DNA of 64,000 nt from Pauljensenia sp902373545 (GTDB lineage: Bacteria > Actinomycetota > Actinomycetes > Actinomycetales > Actinomycetaceae): NCBI RefSeq assembly GCF_041432775.1, contig NZ_JAPWAG010000001.1, positions 1 to 64,000 on the forward strand, written 5' to 3'. This document shows positions 1-8,466 of the stretch, one piece after another. The translations under genes were made by a program, and so were the position numbers. Within the stretch, counting starts at the first letter, position 1; the number at the start of each line of letters is the position of its first letter. The notes beneath the pieces were generated by a model, which did not search any database, was not told where the DNA came from, and was given only the letters and a program-made list of their open reading frames with translations.

Positions 1-60
1 ACAAGCGTGCCGTCCCTCTCGTTTCACACCCATACACCCACTACCTGTGGAAATGTCGTC

Positions 61-66
61 TAGACT
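61..66 (+). promoter_or_regulatory. Candidate -10 box (TAGACT) upstream of the HAD fusion gene
   Basis: TAGACT lies about 75 bases before the first start codon. The same hexamer sits just upstream of three other genes in this window (9202, 39743, 51186). No good -35 is visible 16-18 bases upstream. The rest of 1-139 shows no gene; a GAGG at 126-129 is the likely ribosome-binding site for the ATG at 140. Confidence 0.35.
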
Positions 67-139
67 TGGGTGGTTGAACGCGCTGCACGCGCACCACAGA
101 CAAGAGCGCCCTCGCGCGCAGGAATAGAGGTTTAGCACC

Positions 140-2731
140 ATGGCAGAAGAGACTCAGGGACGCGGCGGATTCGGCCGTGGTGACTACTCAAAGCGTCAGC
201 CTCAGTGGCGCGATCGCAACGACCGCCGTGACGATCGCGGCGGTTACCAGAACCGTGACGATCGCCGTGGCGGTTTCGAGGATCGCGGCCGCGGTGGATT
301 CGAGAACCGTGATGATCGTCGCGGTGGCTATCAGCGTCGCGATGACCGTGGTGGTGAGCGCGACTTCCAGCGTCGTGACGGTGATCGCCGCGACTTCGGT
401 GGTCGCGATGATCGTCGCAATGATCGTGGTGGTTTCCAGCGTCGTGATGATCGTCGTGGTGGTTTCGAGGATCGCGGACGCGGTGGTTACCAGCGTCGTG
501 ATGACCGTGGTGGTTTCCGTCGTGATGATCGTCGTGATGGTGAGCGCGACTTCCAGCGTCGTGACGGTGAACGCCGCGACTTCGGTGGTCGCGATGATCG
601 TCGCAATGATCGTGGTGGTTTCCAGCGTCGTGATGATCGCCGTGGTGGTTTCGAGGATCGCGGACGCGGCGGTTACCAGCGTCGAGACGACCGACGCGGC
701 GCCCCTCGCGACGATCGCCGCGACGGCGGCCGGTTTGAGCGTGATGCTCGTGGCCCTCGTGGCAACGACCGCCGCAAGGACACCAACTACCAGAACTACT
801 CGTCGACCGACGAGTATGTGTCCCCCAACGCGAATGAGCCGACGATTCCTGCCGGCGTGAGCGCCTCCGAGCTTGATGGCGATGCCGCGCGCGCACTCAT
901 GACGTTGTCCGGTCCCAACCGCGACATCGTCGCCCGCCACCTCGTGATGGCTGGCCAGTTGATCGACCTCGACCCCGAGGCCGCCTACCAGCATGCGCAG
1001 GCTGCCGTGAGCCGCGCCGGCCGCGTCGACGTTGTCCGCGAGGCCGCTGCTCTGACCGCGTATGCCTCGGGCCGATATGAGGAGGCGCTGCGCGAGGTTC
1101 GCGCCGTGCGCCGTATGCGCGGCGACGAGTCGCTGCGCGCCGTCGAGGCCGATGCCGAGCGCGGTCTGGGACACCCCGACAAGGCCGTCGACATCATCGA
1201 CGCCACCGATGCCTCGTCCCTTGAGCTGGCCGAGCAGGTTGAGCTCGTGCTCGTTTCCTCCGGCGCGCGTGCCGACCTGGGACAGTCCGACGTCGGCCTC
1301 GTGATCGTCGACGACGCGCTGGCCGTGCTGCCGGCTTCGGCTGACGACGAGCTGCGCCGCCGCCTCATGGAGGTCAAGGCCGAGCGCCTGACCGAACTGG
1401 GCCGCACCGAGGAAGCCGAGGCCGTCATCGCCGAGATGCCCGCCGAGGTCGAGGACACCGACATCATCGACGTCGCCCTGTACCAGGACGCCGACGTTGA
1501 CAACAAGCGCTCCCCGCTGCGCGGCTGCGAGACCGCCCTGGCTGAGGAGTTCGACTGCGCGCTGCTTGACCTGGACGGCACCGCCTGGTCCGGCGACGAG
1601 CGCATCGAGCACGCGGCCGCCTCCGTGATCGAGGCACGTACGATGGGCATGACCTCCGCGTTCGTCACGAACAACGCGATGCGCACCCCTCAGCAGGTTG
1701 CCGACAAGCTCAACGGTATGGACTTCGAGGCGACCCCCGACATGGTCATGACGTCGGCCATGGACATCGCCGCGATCATGGCCGAGGAACTCGAAGAAGG
1801 CGCCAAGGTGTTCGTGCTCGGCGGCGCCGGCCTGCGCCTCGCCCTCGAGGAGCAAGGCTTCGTGCTCGTGGATTCCGCCGACGACGAGCCTGCCGCCGTC
1901 GTTCAGGGCCTCGATAAGGAGGTCAACTGGGCCCTCCTGTCCGAGGGGGCCTTTGCGATCGAGCGCGGCGCAGCCTTCTACGCCTCCAACCTCGACGCGA
2001 CGCTTCCTGTCGAGCGCGGGCAGGCCCTGGGCAACGGTTCGCTGGTGCGCGCGATCCAGCACGCTACCCGCAAGCGTCCCACCGCCGGTGGCAAGCCCGA
2101 GCCTGGCATCTACCGCCGCGCGAGCGAGCTCGTCGGCGCGAAGAACCCGATGGCTGTGGGCGACCGCCTCGAGACCGACATCATGGGCGCCGTCGCAGCT
2201 GGCGTGCCTGCGATGCACGTCCTGACCGGCGTCCACCAGGCTCGCGCGGTCCTGCGCGCTCCCCGAGGCCAGCGTCCCGCCTACCTGGCGATTGATATGC
2301 GCGGCCTGCTCGAGGCCCACCCTGCTCCCAAGCATCACCGTGACGGCACCTGGACCTGCGGTCTGTCGCAGGTTGCCAAGGTGACGCGCGCCGGCGTGCT
2401 CACACTCGACGAGGTTGAGCTTACCGACGATGTCACGATCTCCATCGACTCCTACCGCGCGCTCGCCGCGGCGGCCTGGGAGTGGGCGGATGGCTCCGGT
2501 AACCCGGTGACCTGCCCCGAGATCACCGTCGTCGACAACGACGACCCCGCCGGCATCGTGGTCGCGCCCGAGCCTGTCGTCGAGGAAGCCTCTTCCGAGG
2601 AGGAGTACTCCGAGGGTGCGGCCGCCGATGAGCTGCCCGAGCCCAGTGCGCAGACCCCCGCCTTCCTGCCCGGTGAGGAGGAACTCGAGGCGCTGCTTGA
2701 GGCCACGGCCGACATGGACGACGAGGCCTGA
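140..2731 (+). CDS. RG/RD-rich, TPR-like and HAD-IIA hydrolase fusion protein
   Basis: The 863-residue protein has three parts. Residues about 1-215 are low-complexity, built of Arg-Asp-Asp-Arg and Gly-Gly-Phe/Tyr blocks. Residues about 235-460 are helical and Ala/Glu-rich, like the tetratricopeptide-type proteins found next to HAD genes in actinobacteria. Residues about 470-740 are a NagD-like HAD-IIA phosphatase, with the nucleophile motif DLDGT (Asp477, Asp479), the TNN motif II and a late GDRLETD motif. A Glu-rich tail follows. In Mycobacterium the TPR-like and HAD proteins are separate neighbouring genes (Rv1691, Rv1692), so this looks like a fusion of the two. The substrate is unknown; the family acts on small phosphate esters. 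The disordered N-terminus resembles RNA-binding RGG tracts, which is inference. The stop overlaps the next ATG by one base, suggesting translational coupling. Confidence 0.85.
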   Translation: MAEETQGRGGFGRGDYSKRQPQWRDRNDRRDDRGGYQNRDDRRGGFEDRGRGGFENRDDRRGGYQRRDDRGGERDFQRRDGDRRDFGGRDDRRNDRGGFQRRDDRRGGFEDRGRGGYQRRDDRGGFRRDDRRDGERDFQRRDGERRDFGGRDDRRNDRGGFQRRDDRRGGFEDRGRGGYQRRDDRRGAPRDDRRDGGRFERDARGPRGNDRRKDTNYQNYSSTDEYVSPNANEPTIPAGVSASELDGDAARALMTLSGPNRDIVARHLVMAGQLIDLDPEAAYQHAQAAVSRAGRVDVVREAAALTAYASGRYEEALREVRAVRRMRGDESLRAVEADAERGLGHPDKAVDIIDATDASSLELAEQVELVLVSSGARADLGQSDVGLVIVDDALAVLPASADDELRRRLMEVKAERLTELGRTEEAEAVIAEMPAEVEDTDIIDVALYQDADVDNKRSPLRGCETALAEEFDCALLDLDGTAWSGDERIEHAAASVIEARTMGMTSAFVTNNAMRTPQQVADKLNGMDFEATPDMVMTSAMDIAAIMAEELEEGAKVFVLGGAGLRLALEEQGFVLVDSADDEPAAVVQGLDKEVNWALLSEGAFAIERGAAFYASNLDATLPVERGQALGNGSLVRAIQHATRKRPTAGGKPEPGIYRRASELVGAKNPMAVGDRLETDIMGAVAAGVPAMHVLTGVHQARAVLRAPRGQRPAYLAIDMRGLLEAHPAPKHHRDGTWTCGLSQVAKVTRAGVLTLDEVELTDDVTISIDSYRALAAAAWEWADGSGNPVTCPEITVVDNDDPAGIVVAPEPVVEEASSEEEYSEGAAADELPEPSAQTPAFLPGEEELEALLEATADMDDEA
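356..727 (+). repeat. Two in-frame 186-bp tandem repeats inside the RG-rich domain
   Basis: The unit starting at 356 (Glu73 of the fusion protein) is repeated almost exactly from 542 (Glu135), so 62 residues are duplicated with only a handful of changes. The shorter block GGFEDRGRGG also occurs a third time, from about 275. Copies differ mostly at synonymous sites, pointing to a fairly recent duplication by slippage or recombination. Confidence 0.85.
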
Positions 2732-2934
2732 TGGCCCTTCGTGAACAGACGGCCGCCCGCCTGGTCGGCTTCGATGAACTCGGCGCCACGATGCAAATCT
2801 CGACGCTCGAGGCCATCGAGGCCGACCTGCGGCGGGCGCTGTCAGCCGACGTGCCCGCGGGAGCGCACGTTCCCGCGGGCACGTCGGAGCGCGTGAGCAG
2901 GAGAGGGACACCGCGTGAAACTGCGACGGATTGA
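2731..2934 (+). CDS. Small conserved-position hypothetical protein
   Basis: This 67-codon frame starts at an ATG that shares one base with the stop of the upstream HAD gene and ends 20 bases inside tlyA. Its central part is helix-like. The same place in Mycobacterium tuberculosis holds a small gene (Rv1693) between the HAD gene and tlyA, so a real gene is plausible on synteny. No domain is recognised. The C-terminal third is low-complexity and overlaps the tlyA ribosome-binding site, so translation could influence tlyA initiation. Confidence 0.55.
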   Translation: MALREQTAARLVGFDELGATMQISTLEAIEADLRRALSADVPAGAHVPAGTSERVSRRGTPRETATD

Positions 2935-3742
2935 TTCGGAGTTGGTGCGCCGAGGCCTGGCGAAGTCGCGCTCGGCCGCCGCGCAGATGGTCGAGGAGGG
3001 ACGCGTCAAGCTCGACGGCCAGGTGGTCCTCAAGCCCGCGCGTCAGATGGACCCCGCTCAAGCCATCGTCGTCGAAGAATCCGACGACCCCGAGTACGTC
3101 TCGCGCGGCGCGCACAAGCTCGCGGGCGCCCTGGACGCCCTCGGCGAGAAGGCTCCCCTCATTGAAGGCCGCCGGTGCCTGGACGCCGGCGCATCCACGG
3201 GTGGCTTCACCGACGTGCTGCTGCGTCGGGGCGCGGCATCCGTCGTCGCCGTCGACGTCGGCTACGGCCAGCTTGCGTGGAAGCTTCAGTCGGACCCCCG
3301 CGTGGAGGTCCATGATCGTACCAATGTGCGCACCCTGGACCCTGCATCGGTCGCGCCCGCCCCAGGCCTCGTCGTGGGCGACATGTCCTTCATTTCGCTC
3401 ACCCTCGTCCTGCCCGCGCTGGTGGGAGCGGCCGCCCCCGACGCGGACTTCCTGCTCATGGTCAAGCCGCAGTTTGAGATCGGGAAGGAGCGGCTGGGCC
3501 ACGGGGGAGTGGTGCGCAACCCAGAGCACCACGTTGAGACTGTCGACAACGTTGCTCGATGCGCGATGGGTCTGGGTCTCGACATCGCGGCCATCGCGGC
3601 GTCGCCGCTGCCCGGCCCCTCCGGCAACGTCGAGTATTTCCTGTTCATGCGTCGCGCGTACCCCGATCCGATCAAGGCGGATGAGCTGACGGACTACATC
3701 CGTCGCGCCGTCGCCGAGGGCCCCGCAGGGAGGAAGTCATGA
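2915..3742 (+). CDS. tlyA: TlyA family rRNA 2'-O-methyltransferase / hemolysin-like
   Basis: The protein has 275 residues, the normal family length. An S4-type RNA-binding domain (about 1-60) precedes an FtsJ/RrmJ-type Rossmann methyltransferase with the SAM-binding stretch CLDAGASTGGFTD at 88-100 and MVKPQFE near 190. In mycobacteria TlyA methylates ribose at 16S C1409 and 23S C1920, which confers capreomycin sensitivity. The GTG start at 2915 is preceded by AGGAGAGG at 2899-2906. The gene overlaps nadK by four bases (ATGA), in the conserved tlyA-nadK-recN operon. Confidence 0.93.
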   Translation: MKLRRIDSELVRRGLAKSRSAAAQMVEEGRVKLDGQVVLKPARQMDPAQAIVVEESDDPEYVSRGAHKLAGALDALGEKAPLIEGRRCLDAGASTGGFTDVLLRRGAASVVAVDVGYGQLAWKLQSDPRVEVHDRTNVRTLDPASVAPAPGLVVGDMSFISLTLVLPALVGAAAPDADFLLMVKPQFEIGKERLGHGGVVRNPEHHVETVDNVARCAMGLGLDIAAIAASPLPGPSGNVEYFLFMRRAYPDPIKADELTDYIRRAVAEGPAGRKS

Positions 3743-4569
3743 CACGTGTCCTCATGGTGCGTCACCGCAACCGAACGAACGCCGTGACCAGCGCTGTGAC
3801 GCTGACGCATGCGTTGGCCGAACACGGCATTGAGGTCGTCGAGGACGCGTCCTCGGGCGGCATCGACATGGTGTTGTCGATCGGCGGCGACGGCACCTTT
3901 CTGGTGGCCGCCTCGAGCGCGCGTGCGCTGGGCGTGCCCCTGCTCGGCGTCAACGCCGGGCACATGGGCTTCCTGACGGAGCTCGGCTCGACGGGCACGG
4001 GCGACCTGGCGCGCAAGATCGCGCAGGGCGACTTCACGGTGGAACAGCGCATGACGCTGGATGTCACGATGGAGCGCACGGACGGTTCCAAGGCCTCGGA
4101 CTGGGCGCTCAATGAGGCCGTCATTATGCACACGGACGTCGCCCACCCGGTGCACTTCGCGCTCGTGGTGGACGGCCAGGAAGTGTCGACCTACGGTGCG
4201 GACGGCATGATCCTGTCGACGCCCACGGGCTCGACGGCGTACTCGTTCTCGGCGGGCGGCCCCGTCGTGTGGCCCGATACCGAGGCGATTGTCGTCGCCC
4301 CGCTGGCCGCGCACGGCCTATTTACGCGCCCGCTCGTCGTGGGGCCGTCGGCCTGCGTGGAGATCGTCGTGCTCGACGACATGTGGACGGCGCCCGAAAT
4401 GTGGTGCGATGGCCTGCGCCGCATGACTGTGCCTGCGGGTGGCATCGTTCGCGCGCGCGTGGGGTCCTCGCCGGTCCAGCTGGTTCGCGTCGATGACACT
4501 CCCTTCTCGGCGCGTCTGGTTCGCAAGTTCAATCTTCCCGTGCGCGGGTGGAGGGATGGCCCGCGGTGA
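3739..4569 (+). CDS. nadK: NAD kinase
   Basis: This enzyme phosphorylates NAD to NADP with ATP or polyphosphate. The 276-residue protein has the diagnostic GGDGTF motif (residues 49-54), followed by the glycine-rich GVNAGHMGFL and the substrate-binding stretch TPTGSTAYSFSAGGP. The ATG overlaps the tlyA stop. The 3' end overlaps the recN start (GTGA), so tlyA, nadK and recN should be co-translated. Confidence 0.96.
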   Translation: MTRVLMVRHRNRTNAVTSAVTLTHALAEHGIEVVEDASSGGIDMVLSIGGDGTFLVAASSARALGVPLLGVNAGHMGFLTELGSTGTGDLARKIAQGDFTVEQRMTLDVTMERTDGSKASDWALNEAVIMHTDVAHPVHFALVVDGQEVSTYGADGMILSTPTGSTAYSFSAGGPVVWPDTEAIVVAPLAAHGLFTRPLVVGPSACVEIVVLDDMWTAPEMWCDGLRRMTVPAGGIVRARVGSSPVQLVRVDDTPFSARLVRKFNLPVRGWRDGPR

Positions 4570-6242
4570 TTGAGTCTCTCGATATCGCCAACCTCGGCGT
4601 GATTGCGTCGGCGCACGTGGACTTCGGCCCCGGCCTGATCGTCGTGACCGGCGAGACCGGCGCGGGTAAGACGATGGTGCTCTCGAGCTTGCAGCTGCTC
4701 CTCGGTGCGCGCGCGGACGCGGCGCTTGTACGCAGCGGGGCCGACCGCCTCTCGGTCGACGGTATCTTCACGGTCGGCGACCAGATTTCGGCCCGCGTGG
4801 AGGAGGCTGGCGGCATCGTCGAGGGCGGCGAGCTGATCGTGGGGCGCTCGGTGCGTGCGGCCGGACGGTCTCGCGCGCACCTGGGTTCACGCCCGGTACC
4901 CGCCTCCGCGCTCTCCGAGATCGTCGGCTCGATGGTGACGATCCATGGTCAGGCAGACCAGATTCGTCTGACGGGGGAGGCCGCCCAACGCCGCGCCCTC
5001 GACCAGTTCGGCGGCGCCACGCATGCCTCGCTCGTGCAGGAGTATCGCGAGGCTTTTCGAGCCGCCGTGGAGATCAAACATCGCCTCGATTCGCTGCGCG
5101 GAGACGCCAGCGACCGCGAGGAGGAGCGCGAGGACCTGCGCGCTGCCCTCGAACAGATCAAGGCGCTGGACCCCCAGGTCGGCGAGGAAGAGGACCTGAT
5201 CCGCGAAGCGTCCCGGCTCGCCAACGTGGAGGACCTGCGTGCGCTCATGGGCGTGGCGCTGGGCTACCTCAGGGGAGACGACCGCGGCGACTTTTCGGGC
5301 GCGGTCGAGGCCGCGCGCAGCGCCTACGCTCAGCTCGACGACGCCGCGCGATTCGACGAGGCCGTGGCTGAGTTCGCGGCGCGGGCGCGCAGTCAGGCCC
5401 TCGAACTGGACGCGCTGGCCGACGACGTGTCCGCATACCTGTCTCGCCTGGATGCGGACCCTGAGCGACTCGCGCAGATTCACGCGCGCAGGGCTGCCAT
5501 CAAGGACACGCTGCGCGGCCGGGCGGCCGACATCGAGTCCCTGCTGGTGTGGGCCACACAGGCCCACGCGCGCCTGGAGGAACTCTGCGCCCCGGCCTCG
5601 GACCCCGAGGTCGTTGAGCGCGAGCTCGCGGCGGCCCAGCGCCTCGTCCTCGACGTCGGTGCGCGCCTGACGAAGGCGCGCACACGCCTGGCCCGTGAGC
5701 TCGCCAAGGGCGTCAACGAGGAGATCCACGCCCTGGCGATGCCTGACGCAACCCTTCACATCGACCTGGAGTCCACCAAGCCGACCTCCCACGGTTGCGA
5801 AACGGTCGTGTTCCGCCTCCAGCCGCACCCGCACGCGCCCGCGCGCCCGCTCGGACAGGGCGCCTCCGGCGGCGAGCTATCGCGCGTCATGCTCGCTCTG
5901 GAGCTGATGCTGGGACGCACCGAGGCCTCGTCGACGTTCATCTTCGATGAGATCGACGCCGGCATCGGCGGCCAGACGGCAACGGAGGTGGGCGCACGTC
6001 TCAAGCGCCTGGCAGACAGCCGCCAGGTCATCGTCGTGACCCACCTGGCGCAGGTTGCGGCCTTTGGCGACCAACACCTCGTCATCGAAAAGAACGACGG
6101 CACGACGAACGTCCGCGAGGTCACGGGCACCGACCGCGAGGCTGAGCTCACCCGCATGATGGGTGGGGATCCGCACTCGCAGGCGGCGCGCCGCCACGCC
6201 TCGCGCGTCCTGGCCTCCGCCGTGTCACAATCGCAGGGATGA
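4566..6242 (+). CDS. recN: DNA repair protein RecN
   Basis: RecN is an SMC-like ATPase that acts at double-strand breaks. The 558-residue product has Walker A GETGAGKT at residues 29-36, a long coiled-coil middle, the ABC signature ASGGELSR, and Walker B FIFDEIDAGIGG near the C-terminus. Two GTG starts are in frame, 4548 and 4566. The latter is chosen because GGAGGG at 4550-4555 is at good distance and the protein then begins with the usual IESL..NLGVI. Its stop overlaps the next gene's ATG. No LexA box was found directly upstream. Confidence 0.95.
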   Translation: MIESLDIANLGVIASAHVDFGPGLIVVTGETGAGKTMVLSSLQLLLGARADAALVRSGADRLSVDGIFTVGDQISARVEEAGGIVEGGELIVGRSVRAAGRSRAHLGSRPVPASALSEIVGSMVTIHGQADQIRLTGEAAQRRALDQFGGATHASLVQEYREAFRAAVEIKHRLDSLRGDASDREEEREDLRAALEQIKALDPQVGEEEDLIREASRLANVEDLRALMGVALGYLRGDDRGDFSGAVEAARSAYAQLDDAARFDEAVAEFAARARSQALELDALADDVSAYLSRLDADPERLAQIHARRAAIKDTLRGRAADIESLLVWATQAHARLEELCAPASDPEVVERELAAAQRLVLDVGARLTKARTRLARELAKGVNEEIHALAMPDATLHIDLESTKPTSHGCETVVFRLQPHPHAPARPLGQGASGGELSRVMLALELMLGRTEASSTFIFDEIDAGIGGQTATEVGARLKRLADSRQVIVVTHLAQVAAFGDQHLVIEKNDGTTNVREVTGTDREAELTRMMGGDPHSQAARRHASRVLASAVSQSQG

Positions 6243-7384
6243 GTGACACACGTTCAACTACAGCAAGCGCCCGCACGGGGCGGGTTCGTATTGACGACCG
6301 ACCCAAGCACCTCGCGACGCGCCTGGAGAGCGGCGACATCGCCGTCATTAACGTCGCCGACCTGGACAGGGACAGTGCCGCAGCGCTGGTGGCCGCAGGC
6401 CCAGCAGCGGTACTGAACGCCCAGCCGTCGCTGACGGGACGCGTCGCCGCCCTGGGTCCCCGGCTCATCCTCGACGCCGACATCCTTCTCGTGGACGACC
6501 TGGGCCAGGACGTCATGTCCCTGCGCGAAGGCCAGGAAGTCACGGTCACGGGCAGCAAGGTCCTGCTCGAGGGTACCCTGATTGCCACCGGCAACCGCGT
6601 CGAGGACGAGGATCTGGAGATCGAGGTCGCGGACTCGGCCGCCCTTTTCGCCGGCTTCGAAGGCGCGATTGAGGACTACCTGGCCAAGGACGGCCCGACC
6701 GTCCTGCGCGGTGAGGGCGTCCCGGAGCTGCCGGGTCTGGCAGATCGGCCGATCCTGCTGGTCACGGACGCCTCGGATGCCGCCAAGCAGCTGCGCGCGC
6801 TGGCCCGCTGGCGCGCCGAAGCCGCGCCCTACGTCGTCGCCGTGGACGGGGGAGCGGACGTCGCCCTGAAGGCGCGTCTGCCTCTCGACGCAGTCATCGG
6901 CGACGCCGAACTGATGAGCGAGAAAGCCATCCGCAAGGCTGGCTGCTTCATCGTGCGCGTCGGCGGCGATGGCCTGGCTCCCGGTGCCCAGCGCCTGGAC
7001 CGTATGGGCATCGTTCACTCGTCCGTCACGATGTCGGGCTCCTCGCTCGACGCGGCCATGGTCGTCGCCGCACACTCGCACGCAAGCGCCATCGTCACCG
7101 CAGGCGTGTCCTACGGCGAGGCCGAGTTGGTTGACGCTGGACGGTCCCTGGTCGCACCCGCGTTCTTCTCTCGCCTGGCGTGCGGTTCGCGTCTGATTGG
7201 TGCCCCGGCAGTTGCCGCCACGTTCCGTCCCCGCCCGCGCGGCTGGACCCTTGTGATGCTCGCGCTCGTCGCGCTCGTTCTCATGGGAGTGGCTCTGTGG
7301 TCCACCCCGTGGGGTAATGACCTGCTGTACCCGATCACGTCTTTGTTCTCGTCGCTCACGCATGCTGCTGGAGGAGCCCAATGA
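6239..7384 (+). CDS. steA: SteA-like septation protein (thiamin pyrophosphokinase-like fold)
   Basis: The 381-residue protein matches the actinobacterial family between recN and mctB (Rv1697 in M. tuberculosis; SteA in Corynebacterium glutamicum, which with SteB supports cell separation). A thiamin pyrophosphokinase-like region contains AVDGGAD and DAVIGDAELMSE at about 205-230. A single membrane helix lies near the C-terminus (about 340-358) with a short tail. It overlaps recN and the next gene by four bases each. A role in cytokinesis is inferred from the Corynebacterium work. Confidence 0.8.
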   Translation: MSDTRSTTASARTGRVRIDDRPKHLATRLESGDIAVINVADLDRDSAAALVAAGPAAVLNAQPSLTGRVAALGPRLILDADILLVDDLGQDVMSLREGQEVTVTGSKVLLEGTLIATGNRVEDEDLEIEVADSAALFAGFEGAIEDYLAKDGPTVLRGEGVPELPGLADRPILLVTDASDAAKQLRALARWRAEAAPYVVAVDGGADVALKARLPLDAVIGDAELMSEKAIRKAGCFIVRVGGDGLAPGAQRLDRMGIVHSSVTMSGSSLDAAMVVAAHSHASAIVTAGVSYGEAELVDAGRSLVAPAFFSRLACGSRLIGAPAVAATFRPRPRGWTLVMLALVALVLMGVALWSTPWGNDLLYPITSLFSSLTHAAGGAQ

Positions 7385-8262
7385 TTAACTTCCGCTACCA
7401 CGTCGTCTCGATCATCGGGATCTTCATCGCGCTGGCCGTCGGCGTCGTCCTGGGCGCCGGCCCGCTGCAGCGCACGATCAACACGGGCATGAATCCCTCC
7501 TCCTCGGCTGCGAGTTCCGACCCGGCGCTGAGCGCGCAGGCGGACGCCGAGGCCGCGGGCCTGAAGGCCCTGGCCTCCTCGACCCTCACCGGTTCGCTGT
7601 CCGGCTCGAAGATCGCCCTGGTCGTCCTGCCGGGTGCTTCCGAGGACGACGTGTCCGCCATTCGCTCGACCCTGACTGACGCGGGTGCCTCCGTCGTCGG
7701 CCGTGTCAGCCTGACCGACAACTGGCAGTCCACCTCCATGAGCCAGTACCGCTCGACACTGTCCACCTCGCTGTCCTCTCACCTGTCCTCGAGCGGCGCG
7801 AAGGGCGCAAGCGCCGACGGCGTCGTGGGCCACGCGATCATTCAGGTGCTGACCGAAACGGGTCCCGAGACGGACCTGCTGCGCCAGATTCTCACCGACA
7901 AATCCACCCCGCTCATGATGATCGACGAGGACCCCGCCGGCGGGGCGACCACGATCGTCGCGATCGGTCCTCGCGCGCAGACGACCGCCACGGCCTCGTC
8001 CGCTCCGGCGAGTGCCGACGCGTGGACCGGACTGGCTCTGGCAGTGGGCACCACCTCCGGCGTGGTCGTCGGTGACGGCTCGGGCCGCGACACGATGATC
8101 GCCCAGATCCGTACCTCCGGCACCGCCGTCACGACCGTCGACTCGGTCGGAACGACCCTGGCGGCCGTCGACACGGCACTGGCCCTGTCCCACAAGGCCA
8201 CCGGCGCTCGCGCCTACGGCGTGGGCACGGGCGCGCAGTCCGTCATCCCGACCGTCAAGTAA
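7381..8262 (+). CDS. MctB/SteB family membrane protein
   Basis: The 293-residue protein begins with MINFRYHVVSIIGIFIALAV, the hallmark N-terminus of the MctB (Rv1698) / SteB family, whose first 30 residues contain the only membrane helix. The rest is Ser/Thr/Ala-rich and predicted extracytoplasmic. In M. tuberculosis the homologue affects copper tolerance. In C. glutamicum SteB partners SteA and the cell-wall hydrolase system. The four-base overlap with the SteA-like gene favours a SteA-SteB partnership. Copper transport would be odd here if the organism lacks a mycomembrane. Confidence 0.8.
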   Translation: MINFRYHVVSIIGIFIALAVGVVLGAGPLQRTINTGMNPSSSAASSDPALSAQADAEAAGLKALASSTLTGSLSGSKIALVVLPGASEDDVSAIRSTLTDAGASVVGRVSLTDNWQSTSMSQYRSTLSTSLSSHLSSSGAKGASADGVVGHAIIQVLTETGPETDLLRQILTDKSTPLMMIDEDPAGGATTIVAIGPRAQTTATASSAPASADAWTGLALAVGTTSGVVVGDGSGRDTMIAQIRTSGTAVTTVDSVGTTLAAVDTALALSHKATGARAYGVGTGAQSVIPTVK

Positions 8263-8280
8263 ACCTGACACCTCCGGCAC

Positions 8281-8313
8281 GAGCCCCTGCGATCTCCCAG
8301 GTCGCCGGGGCTC
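8281..8313 (+). terminator. Hairpin terminator after the steB-like gene
   Basis: GAGCCCC (8281-8287) pairs with GGGGCTC (8307-8313). An inner GCGA/TCGC pair extends the stem across one mismatch. There is no T run, as is common in high-GC actinobacteria. It lies 18 bases past the stop. Confidence 0.65.
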
Positions 8314-8353
8314 GCCCATACCCGCAAGCCAGCCACGACCTCGGGTGTGACAC

Positions 8354-8359
8354 TATACT
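8354..8359 (+). promoter_or_regulatory. Candidate -10 box (TATACT) for the NUDIX gene
   Basis: TATACT in an otherwise GC-rich gap just after the terminator is a close match to the vegetative -10. The -35 is not convincing. It would leave a leader of about 100 bases containing a small CCGGG...CCCGG hairpin at about 8371-8388. Confidence 0.5.
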
Positions 8360-8466
8360 GAGGTCCGTCCCGGGTACGATACGCCCGGTGCCTCGCAGAG
8401 GTGACAAGTCCGCCGAGCGCGCGACGTCGACCCATCACGTAACGACCACAAGGAATGAGACTTTCG

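Noticed and set aside
200..730. Possible CRISPR-like repeat array
   Set aside because: The repeats are in-frame protein-coding units with synonymous differences, no unique spacers, and no cas genes nearby.
188..3532. 1114-codon open frame on the minus strand, opposite the HAD fusion and tlyA
   Set aside because: It covers clearly coding sequence on the other strand, is rich in His/Arg/Gly from reverse codons, and has no domain. It is a high-GC shadow.
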